The notes below the pieces were generated by a model. It saw only the letters and a list, made by a program, of their open reading frames with translations. It made no database searches and was not told the DNA's origin. From positions 21,525 through 85,524 of the forward strand of contig JAAAJB010000076.1 of the NCBI GenBank assembly GCA_016098155.1: DNA of 64,000 nucleotides, given 5' to 3'. A program made the translations under genes and the position numbers. This document shows, piece by piece, positions 13,291 through 24,533 of this stretch (position 1 is its first letter; the number at the start of each line of letters is the position of its first letter). Source of the DNA: Actinomortierella ambigua. Taxonomy: Eukaryota > Mortierellomycota > Mortierellomycetes > Mortierellales > Mortierellaceae.

Positions 13291-13919
13291 GACTCTTTTC
13301 AAGCAACTTCATGTGTTCCTTTGTATCCTCATGCCGTTGGCCAGCAGACTTCCTGTACCACTCAAGCGCTCGATCTTGTCCATAGTAACCCCGCGTTCTT
13401 TCTCGTATATTCGCTCAAGGCCATGTTGTGCTTCTGCATATCCTTGCTCAGTCCCACGGTGAATGCTAAGCTGCAAGTGACCGTCCTTCGAGATTATCGA
13501 TAGTGGTGAACCATTGAACGTAAAAGCGCGCGTCTGGATCCCCATCCTCACCATCCTCGTGAAACGGGTCAAGCGCCCTCGCATATAGCATCGATCAGCT
13601 CCCAGTCCAAGTTGGTACATTGATCCAAGGCTGAACTGCCTACGCTCCTCACCTTAGATAGCAGTTAAAATAAACCAAGCGAATGCCACGCTGTCGCTCT
13701 GCTCTATCCTTTTGCCAACGTCATACAGCTAGCCTAGGTTATTTTGGTGCCCGCCTTCCCTCGCTTTGCTGCTTTGGTGCACCATTTGACTGCCTCGATG
13801 TCGCTCTGATCGACTCCTTCTCCCCTGTCGTACATCAACCCAAGTTCGAACTGTGCTCTTGCAGTCCCTCGCTCTACTACCTTGGTGTACCTTTTTGACT
13901 GCCTCAATATCGCTCTGAA
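13291..13919 (-). pseudogene. inverted Sel1-repeat gene relic
   Basis: On the minus strand, broken frames give Sel1 repeats: YDRGEGVDRSDIEAVKWCTK, EQGYAEAQHGLERIYEKERG and, after a frameshift near 13382, a terminal ALEWYRKSAG...MKLLEKSLG ending in TAA at 13291-13293. Stops and shifts (for example near 13745 and 13670) exclude an intact product. The relic faces the intact kinase tail, so the two are inverted with respect to each other. It looks like the 3' end of a second Sel1-repeat gene. Confidence 0.65.
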
Positions 13920-14675
13920 CGACGCAGCCCCTTCCTCCAGTCCCTCCCTCGACGGCCGGTTCGGAGGCGAATGGCAAGGGTGACAGTCGGAGTTTGTCTG
14001 CTGAAGTGCAAACAGAACTTGTCATGTGCCTGGGGACGTGAGAGAAGTCGCGCCAACCGTTCGCTCAAGTCAACCCAACATCAAAGGCAATAAGCCATAT
14101 ATATCGACCTCATCAAGCTCGGCTCGGAAACGTATTTTTGGAGGAATCAAATTTTCGCAGTCGCCCTCTGCCTCTTCGCCGTCGCCGTCATCGTCATCCA
14201 TCCCCTGTGTGACTTCGTTGGACGGCCAGATGGAGAACCCCATGTCGGAGGACTCTGCACCTCCGTCTTCACCAGGGATGGACTGTGACGGTGAAGAGCC
14301 CAGGAGCGCTGCTGCTCCCGCTATTGATTCTCCCTATGCCTCTAGCCCATCTATGACCGTTCGTTGTACACAATGTCCGCCCCCAGGACAAGACATCCCG
14401 GCATCGGAATGGGATGAGCACCAGGACTATCACTTTGCACTGTCGCTACACAATGATGAACGACAGCAACATCAGCAACAACAACAACAACAACAACAAC
14501 AACAGCAGCAGCAAAATCACAAAAGACCTCAAGAGGCTGGCGGATCATCTAATCGTGGTCGTCGGAAGAAGGCAAAATCCTCTTCTAGCGCCGGCGTTGG
14601 TGGAAACGGCAGCAGTACCGATCATCAAACCCGCTCATCCCCTGCATCCAATGGAGCAGCTGATAACTCAAAGCT
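13920..14675 (+). pseudogene. duplicated 3' segment of the polymerase eta gene
   Basis: This matches about 7954-8689 of the polymerase eta gene in the same orientation. It starts abruptly at GACGCAG, right at the edge of the inverted Sel1 relic, and ends where the copy reads AAGCTCAATAC in place of AAGCTCCTCAC. A one-base deletion near 14023 shifts the frame relative to the parent. The UBZ zinc-finger codons are intact and the stretch around them is identical to the parent for about 200 bases, while the Gln tract is longer (about 15 against about 8). No polymerase domain and no suitable ATG lead into it. The open frame runs to 14730 but lacks the terminal PIP-like motif. Confidence 0.85.
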
Positions 14676-14730
14676 CAATACTACACCTCAGACTTTTTTG
14701 CAATCACTACAAAGTATCACTACAAAGTAG

Positions 14731-15627
14731 ATTCGTACTTCGTCGGATCACTTGCCGCGTCTTCTCAGCTGCACAAGTCATTGTAGATATAAAAGAGAAA
14801 GCATCTTGAAGCCGCTGTCCTCAGTTTCATCTTGGAGGTCGGACTAAGACCCTCATGCTTATGCATCGCCTCGCCCTAGATAGCAAACAGTGTTGAGTTT
14901 GTGGAAGGACAAGGGGAAAACAGACAGAGTGTGTGTAGGTCCTGGCTTGCCAGTGGATGATTACCCAGAGAGGAGTCAGTCAGCAAAAGCTGAGGGGCGC
15001 CGCTCATAAGCAAGCATTGTGCTGGCCCACCACGCCCTCGCTCCCTCAGGCCGCCCTGTTCATCCACTCCGCTGTCCTGACGCCATGTGACGAACCCACG
15101 AAAAATTGAGAAGTAGCGAGTGGTTAGCAGCAAGAAACGTTGGAGCAAAGACAATACCTAGGCCCGAGACTTGCTCCTCAGGGAGAAGGACGCAGGCACA
15201 GGTGGACCACCTTGTTCCGAGATGTCGTTGACAATGGCCCAAAGAGTAGGCCACGAACATCCTGTGGCAGACGACCCTTCCCATGAGATCAATTCACTCA
15301 ACAACAGGTGCCATGACCGTGACGAGGCATAGCGTTGTAGACGAGCCGTGTCGAAATTGTCTTGTCGTGGTACAAACGGCCCACCCGCCAATCCATCCCC
15401 CGCCGCGTGTTCTCTTTGCGGGACTGTGCTCCAGGTGATCAAGGCGGTTCTGAGAAGCTTGAATCCTTCTCATAGTGCAGAAGGCTCGACGATGGTCGTG
15501 AGTCGGTCAAAAAGTTATCTTCATCGGCTTGGACAACCCGAGCCTTCGAGACATGAACGCGCCTGTGGCGAGAGTGAGCGCCGCATCTTGGCAAATACTG
15601 TGACACTCCCCCCCCCGCCCCGCGAAC
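14731..15627. other. unassigned region between polymerase eta relic and minisatellite
   Basis: Open frames on both strands (for example 15158-15442 minus) are short and carry no motif I recognise. A C-run interrupted by G lies at 15608-15619. Given the relics on both sides it may be further decayed sequence, but I see nothing that proves it. Confidence 0.4.
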
Positions 15628-16242
15628 TGAATAACAGGCTGACAGAACTGGCAATAGGGCTGACAGAACTATGCAACAGGGTTGATGGAACTGGGCAAGG
15701 AGGCTGATAGAACGAGCAACAGGCTGATGGAACTAGCAACAGGCTGATGGAACTGGGGCAGGGAGACTGATGGAACTGGGCAAAGAGTCTGATGGAACTG
15801 GCAGTAGGCTGATGGAACTGGGCAGGGAAAGGCTGATGGAAATGGCAACAGGCTGATGGAACTGGCAGGGAGGCTGATGGAAATGGCAAAAGGTTGATGG
15901 AACTGGCAATGGACTGATGGAACTGGGCAGGGAGGCTGATGGAAATGGCAACAGGCTGATGGACCTGGGCAAGGAGGCTGATGGACTTGGGCAAGAGGCT
16001 GATGGACTTGACTGATGGACCTGGGCAAAGGTTGATGGACCTGGGCAAGAGGNNNNNNNNNNNNNNNNNNNNNNNNNNNNNNNNNNNNNNNNNNNNNNNN
16101 NNNNNNNNNNNNNNNNNNNNNNNCAAAGGTTGATGGACCTGGGCAAGAGGTTGATGGACCTGGCAAGAGGTTGATGGACTTGGGGAAGAGGCTGATGGAC
16201 TTGACTGATGGACCTGGGCAAGAGGCTGATGGACCTGGGCAG
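15628..16242. repeat. GC-rich minisatellite, about 18-22 bp unit, with assembly gap
   Basis: Imperfect tandem copies of a unit such as AGGCTGATGGACCTGGGCA, with spacing that varies from about 18 to 22 bases. Variants carry GAACTGG, GAAATGG, GACCTGG or GACTTGG after GATG. Copies near 15650-15950 mostly have GAAC or GAAA, those near the gap GACC or GACT, so the array has subfamilies. A run of N interrupts it. Since the unit has no stop in its minus-strand frames and its length is not a fixed multiple of three, all three minus frames stay open; I do not call a gene. Confidence 0.85.
16053..16123. other. assembly gap (71 N)
   Basis: A run of N inside the minisatellite. The true length of the array is therefore unknown, and the sequence is a draft scaffold. 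Confidence 0.99.
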
Positions 16243-16284
16243 CAGGGCGGGACCAAAACCCAAAATTTTTTTGCTGCGTTGTTT

Positions 16285-17400
16285 TGGAGTGCCTCTTCCA
16301 CTGGGAGACTTTCCTTCTCAACGAAGCTGCTGGTTTGCTTTGCAATGCAGGTCGACAAGAGCGAAGCCAAATTCTTGCAAACCCAGATTGTCGAGGATGG
16401 TGTTGTGACAAGCTCATCGCCGTACAACCATCGAATTCGTTGGAAGTGCTGCTTCGATCTGCGCATCGACCTCGGTGCTTCAATTCTGTCTTCTTTTCAA
16501 CACAGCATCTGAACCTTTCTTGGTAACGCACAGGCACTTGTGCGAAAGAGGTTGGAAGCTGCCACACGAACGCTGTTAGCCTGGTCGAATGACACCAAAC
16601 TAAACACCGTGTACGGCTGGCATGGGTGAGTATCGGCGAAGAAACTTGATGCACGACACAAGTAATAGGTTGAGGGATCAAAGAATTTTGTCTTCAGTTG
16701 TCGCAGTTGGTAGAGCAAATCGCCGCTTGAGACGCTCCAGGTATCCTTGTTCTCGGCCATCTTGAGTGCAGTTTCCAACTGCTCGGTATCAAGGAAGACC
16801 TTTGTTGCCAGTGAACTCTTGGTGTTGGTCAACAAGAATGATGGCGTCGAGGCACCATTAGACGGCTCCATCACTTTGTCAAGCCGAAGCGACGAGGTAA
16901 TCACAGCGTCAAACCATTTGGTCCCAATGATGAGTCGCTCTCCATCAATGACGGGTACAGCGACAGGCCACATCCTCTTGTATGGCGTTTTGATCGAAGG
17001 TAGAAGAGAAGTGGTTACGATGGAGATGAGAGATGTGAAATGAGAAGTGAGAAAGGTAGGCAAGAACAGTAGTAGTGGTGTTCTCACGATGTTTGTCTCC
17101 GAGGAGATTTTTGGTGCATGCATGATATGCACAACATCTTGTTGGCGGCCCTCGACGGTGTGGAGGGTGTAAAGGATACGGATGAAGGACAAACCCTGTA
17201 TTGAGGCACCGCCAAATTCTGGATCTATGTTCATCGAGATGAGAACAGTATCGCGTCAGATTGCTGCCACTCCAAAAACTTTAGTAGAGCGGACGAAGGA
17301 CAGCGAGATGCCGTTAGATAGTCGTGTGAACCATCCTGCGAAGATTTCACGTAATGGCCCGAGCATTCAACGAGGTCTGTTTGTGATTTAGCTTGTACCC
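16285..17400 (-). pseudogene. decayed unrecognised gene
   Basis: Minus-strand coding-like segments without a continuous frame. From 5' to 3': MLGPLREIFAGWFTRLSNG, then VFGVAAI followed by TGA and RDTVLISMNIDPEFGG, an intron-like stretch from about 17093 (GTGAGA), then VAVPVIDGERLIIGTKWFD and DLLYQLRQLKTKFFDPS, and in another frame DAQIEAALPTNSMVV followed by CGA-TGA and LGLQEFGFALVDLHCKAN. At the first of the two TGA codons an Arg codon CGA is the natural ancestor. I do not recognise the family. The 3' end runs into the minisatellite. It may instead be two neighbouring fragments. Confidence 0.45.
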
Positions 17401-17863
17401 ACAGAGTCTAAGACGATAGTACGTGGCCTGTGAGTCCTGGAATAATGGTCCCTGTCATCACGAAGTACCACAACCTAGGACCCAAAGACCTCCTCCTGGG
17501 TTCTACCTGTCTACTTGTGGGCAAATGGAGCGGCGTCATGGCCATCTTTGCACAGCGCTCTACGACAGACGGTTCGATAATCGTCCCATTGTGCGGCAAG
17601 TGGTGGTTTCGTGGGAGATATAGGCTGCTGACTTGACTCCATTAACGTTGTAATATAGTCAACACTCCGACCAAGAAGTGCTCAGGACTTCTTGGAGTAC
17701 TCGATACACCGACCAACCAACCAAACAAATAAAACGAGATCAACAAGGGATGAAGAGGTGTCATTATTTCTATTCAATCATCCTACTTTCCTCCCTTTTT
17801 TTGTTGGCTTTTTTTGTTGTTGCTGTTGTTGTTGCTGCTGTGCTGCTATCTTCATTTGTACTG
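17401..17863. other. spacer between decayed gene and Rheb
   Basis: The 3' flank of the Rheb gene. A frame at 17408-17599 (minus) could be an N-terminal piece of the decayed gene at 16285-17400, but no join was found. A GTTGTTGCTG microsatellite lies at 17813-17846. Confidence 0.35.
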
Positions 17864-20112
17864 TTACAAAATCATACAATCCTTCTTCTCCTCTGTAGGT
17901 GGGACGGTCGACTTTTCAATTTCGCCAATCATGAGCTCAAAGACGCGTGCAATGTTCTCGTTATGCTTTGCCGACGCCTCGACCGCCTGACAGTTCCATA
18001 GTGCGGCCAGCTCCTCGCCTTCCTCTGTCGTTATTTGTCGCTGGGCATGCAGATCTGACTTGTTTCCGACAATCACAATTGGCACCCAGTCTGTACCCGT
18101 ATAGTTCAGGATCTTGTCCCGAATAATCTTGATCATGTCAAAACTCAGCTTGGACGTCACCGAATATACCAGGATGTACCCGTGGATGTCCAGTGCATGG
18201 CGACCGTTGAAGATGGAGAACTCGTCCTAAGATTGTGATTCCCCGTCGTATTGACAAGTTGACAATAACAACAACAGCAATAACAATAAAAAGAAAGGTA
18301 CAGAGATGATCGGATGTGTCAGGAGAAATTAACAAATTGTAAATCCGAATGAATGGATATATGACATCCCATGTCATCAAAACATCATCGCGTGGTTGCT
18401 CGAGATGTTTGACTCTTTTTTTTTGTCTGCTCTCGATATTGCAATGAGAGATCTTGTCTTGCTTCCCGCCCCTTCGCCTCTTCCCTCCCTCCTTTTCGCC
18501 TTTCGACTTACTTGTCCAGCAGTGTCGATGATCTCGGCCGTATACTCCTGTCCCTGATGCGTGATCGTCTTGGTAAAGGTGTTCTCAATGGTCGGATAAT
18601 AAGAGTCCACAAACACATTTTCAACGAATTGAATCGTCATGGATGATTTGCCTATTATTAAAAAAAAATCGGTAGCAATTGAAAGACAACTAGAGTGAGT
18701 ATACACTTTCAATTGAGTTCAAATAACAAACAGCTGTAATATCTACCACATAAGACCACACCATGACCACATGGAGGCAGAGCAACCCCGAACGAAACGA
18801 CAATGAACGCCCACATACACATACACACACACACACGCCTCTCCCTCTCTCTCTCTCTCTATCTCCCTCGTTTTCCCCTCCTGTCCATTGAGACATGGCT
18901 CCGAGGCCGTTTTTCCTTCAACCGACAACAGAGCGGTCGACATGGCACAGCATGTGATCCGGAAGTGTCCTCCTTCTCTTCCTCTCACGGAAAAGAAATG
19001 GCGCCGAGTATTGCTGTCAATGTTTAGAGTTCTTCAATGTTGAGGCGGAGAGGGTAAAAAAAAAAAAAAAAAAAAAAAGAGACGGAAAGGGGAGAAACCT
19101 ACCCCCCCTTCTCTCCCCCTCCCTTTACCTTACAATCTTTCTTTCCTTCTTCCTTCCCCTTCCATGGGCTTCCCCCCAACAGAAGATAACAATTGTAACG
19201 TTGGATTGGATCAGAGCCAACAGCCAAGCCCTTTTTCTTTTCCTTTGCTGTCCTTGTTGACTGGGTCAACCCAAATAACAATGCAAAGAGACATGGATGT
19301 TTATCCAAGTCTCCTCTCCTCAACCTTACTCCTCTGTTGTGGTCTCCACACCTCCTTCACTGCCTTTTCCCCCTCTCCCTTCTCATATCCCTTGCAACGG
19401 GCAAGAGTGAAAGGGAGAAGGGGTGGGGGCGAGTGGTGGTAGTGGTGGTGGTGGTGGTTGGGAAAGGAGGGGAAAGAATGAATCAGTTGATGCCACGAGC
19501 CTGAGAAGGATCAGAGTGAGATAATAGTGTGTGTGCAGCGGGCAGAGTGGGCAGGCGGAGTGCTCTCCAAGCTTGGATACATGGATGGGCAGCGGGGGTG
19601 GGAGCGGGGTGGAAGCCATTGTTGTTTCTACTTTCCGCTTATCCACTCGTTACGAGCACAAAGACGTATATCCGTGTAAGAAAAAAAAAGGGTATTGGTT
19701 TGGAGGGAGTGTGCGTGGCCATGTTTGAGCAGGCTTTGTTCATGTTGCATTTCGGTCATGAGTGTGTGTGTGGGGGGAGAGAGAGAGAGGGAGAGAGACT
19801 CTTGGGAACCATGAAGCCGAACACAGACGCTCTCTCGACAGAGAAACGCACACACCACCACCACCACACACACACACGAGAACACTGCAGCAGCACTGGT
19901 GGCAGCAGCACTGGTGGAGGGAGGGGACAGGGGAGTGGGCTGACATTCTACTTCTGCAATGTGTGTTTTTCATTCTCTGTGCCCTCTGCCCAACATGGTT
20001 AGGTTCTGCTCTCGGCCGGGGGAATGGAGGAGGTCTTACCGACAGCACGCGAACCCAAGAGGGCGATGCGTCGGAGTCGAGGGGATCTAGCGGGTGTCTG
20101 AGGAGTTGACAT
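17864..20112 (-). CDS. RHB1: Rheb GTPase (Rhb1), activator of TOR complex 1
   Basis: Small Ras-like GTPase that activates TORC1 and is switched off by the TSC1/TSC2 GAP. Three exons: 20040-20112, 18512-18651 and 17864-18226, giving 191 aa. The G1 loop GSRAVGKSS (20-28) has the Arg typical of Rheb where Ras has Gly; the effector region YYPTIENTFTK, G3 DTAGQDEFSIF, G4 GNKSDL and G5-like EASAKHNEN follow. SKLSFDMIKIIRDKIL is Rheb-like, and the C-terminus CMIL is a CaaX box for prenylation, so it should sit on endomembranes. Family length is about 184 aa. The first intron is about 1.39 kb, far longer than others here, and carries an A-run (about 19057-19078), CT tracts and CA repeats. The start at 20112 gives MSTPQTPARS, the only ATG in exon 1. 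Confidence 0.94.
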
Positions 20113-20850
20113 TCTCTACGGCTGGGTGATTGTGAAGAAGCGAGGAGGGAGAGAGATAGAGAGAGAGAGGGGAGTGTGAAAGGGCGGAGGAAGGGGAGAA
20201 GAGAGGTGTGCAGGGTGCGAGTGTGTTGGTGTGAAAAATGATCCTTTTCAAATACCCACTTTGAACAACAGAAGCAAGTCACAGTCGCCCACCCAGAAGG
20301 GCATGAGCAACAACGACATTCCAATAGATGTGTAAACTCCCATAGACTTCTTGGTGAACATATCACTCTCAGCTCCTCCTCTCCTCTCTCCTCCTCTCCT
20401 TCTGGGGCATGCTTGTGCGCAAGAGTATCCCTCTCTTTGCCCAATCAATGCCACTGCTTGTTTCTTACTGTCTGTCTTTATCTATATTTACACCTCCCAC
20501 AAACAAGCGTGGCAGTAAAGACTCTTTTCTCTCTCTGTCTGACTGTCTCTCTCTCGAGACGGATAAGAAATCCGTTCTCATCAAGACATTCAAGGGGAAA
20601 GGGAAGAGGCTGACAACCTGCATGCCTATTGCTGCAACCATTTTTCCATGCTGCATCACCTAGACGACGCCACAAGAGGTCCTCGTAGATGGTAAAGACC
20701 GATAGCGTATGTTTGCTGCATTGAGCACTGAACGTAAGCAAAAGCACATGCAATTTTATCCTATAACGTGTTACAATTTTTTGGTTTTCATTTTTAATGT
20801 GGCATGACGAGAGGGGGGAGGTCGACGTAGCAAGCCTTTGAAGGGCGGTG
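20113..20850. other. Rheb promoter region and neighbour 3' flank
   Basis: Pyrimidine/purine tracts (GA-rich at 20140-20210, CT-rich at 20370-20410) upstream of Rheb, as in many fungal promoters. No TATA box near the start and no gene recognised. Confidence 0.45.
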
Positions 20851-22535
20851 TCAGGACACTGCACGAATAAACTTGAAGTTTTGATCGATATGTGTGTAAA
20901 AGTTGACGATGAGGAGAAGGACCAGCAGTGCTTCCAAGCCGACCATGGCGCCTTGCCGTCGGCAGAGCCGCTCTTGAAGATGGGGGTCTGGTATGACCTC
21001 GTCTTTCCACAGACTCTTCAGCTGCTCCTGCCCCGCGGCCGTGCAGCCATACGTCCAGATGTACATGTAGATCGTGATGCTCAAGACTTGACTCCACAGA
21101 ATCGATGCCACAATCTCAGAGATGATCACCGTCAACGGCTTGGACCGCGTCGTGTCCAGCCCTTCAGGCGGCCGTCGCGACTCGAGAAAGATGTTGAACA
21201 CCGAGTAAGCGATGGTGAGCACACTCAGGATGACTGTGATGATCATGCACGCATTGTCGTTCGCCAGACGCAGCTTCTGGTCCGGCGTCTTCACCAGCAG
21301 CACCACCGAGTCCAGTGCAATCGCAAACACCGACACCGCCGCCATCACCGTCAGCGACTTTAGCACGTTCGAGAAGAAGGGCGAGTTGACAAACCCCCTC
21401 ACAGCGTCCATGTTGATTGTCCGGTTCGTACCAATGCTCTGCTTGCGCGTCAGCGCCATGTCGTCCTTCTCGTCCCACGTATTGTCCTCTGGCGGGTCTG
21501 TCGAGACACATTGCCCCGTCGGGTATCCGCGCGTCGCGCTCAGCGACTCCATTTGTGCTTGTCGCTTGGACGTTAGAAATCTCCGAGACGTGGACGTCGA
21601 GCGGCCTCCTTGCATCCCTGGACAATTGCATGTGCATCCAGGCTGATGTTCTGCTGCCGACTTGCCGCCGCCGCCGCCCTTGAATATCTCTTCCAGCTTG
21701 GGCGTTATCCGACGCAACGAAAACCTGCTAGTAGCAGTGCCTTCGTCTGCATCGTTCTCGGGCTGTTGGATGAGCGGCACCTTTTGGCTGACCTGGTTCG
21801 CGAGTGTCGACACGTTGTTCATGGTGGCGAATACAGACCAGTCCGGAGGAGAGGACGACACAGTCGAGTTATTACCCAGAGAAAACGTTGAAGGGGTGTG
21901 CAGACGTCCCTGCAGCTCCTGATGATGTTGGGATGGCTGCTGCTGGAGGTGGACCGTCGTGGTCAAGGACGAGTGTGACTTTGAAGTGGATGGCTCACCA
22001 TTGGTGGTGGATGCTTGGCGCGGATGATGAAAGATGTTGGAGAGGGAGACGTGGGAAGCAACGGATGGAGAGGCATGGAATGGGTGGGAGGACGACGATG
22101 ACGCGAGCTGTTGTGGGGTACCATTGGCAGCCTTCAGCGATGGGTCGACAACAACATCGTTTGGGCCTGCGTTGTTAGCAGTTGTATGGGCAGTAGGTGG
22201 TGGAGAAATGGACCCTCGTGTATGGCCATGGCCAGAGCGGATAGTCTGCAGCGCACTATACTTTGATTCCGCCTCTGGGTCAGCCCAGCTAAACAATGGG
22301 CAGGAAAAAAGACGAAGGAGGAAGAAGGAGTCATGGGATGAGTCTCTTTTGCCGTTGTAATGTTGCGTTTGGAGGGGAACTGGAAGAACAGAACAGGGGT
22401 CGCTTTTGCTGGTTTTTTTGGTTTGTAGAGAAAAGAAGGTGTTGCTACTACTTTTACTACGGAGAGGAGGGTGTGCGCTTACAGGGGCAGTGCGCGGACA
22501 GTGGCCTTCTTCAGTGTGGCCTTCTCAATGTCCAT
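20851..22535 (-). CDS. Uncharacterised four-helix membrane protein
   Basis: Two exons, 22483-22535 and 20851-22288, joined in frame to 496 aa. The start is fixed by MDIEKATLKKATVRALPL, which leads into WADPEAESKYSALQ. The N-terminal half is low complexity (Ser, His, Gln, Thr) with a Cys-rich stretch CTCNCPGMQGG. The C-terminal half has about four hydrophobic segments: VLKSLTVMAAVSVFAIAL, ACMIITVILSVLTIAYSVF, VIISEIVASILWSQVLSI and GAMVGLEALLVLLLIVNFY. This resembles fungal four-helix membrane proteins of unknown function (MARVEL-like arrangement). I do not recognise a family with certainty and assign no function. Confidence 0.8.

Positions 22536-24533
<1,998 letters not shown>

Noticed and set aside
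15628..16242. CRISPR-like array
   Set aside because: There are no unique spacers; units vary in sequence and length, it is in a fungal nuclear genome, and it is a minisatellite.
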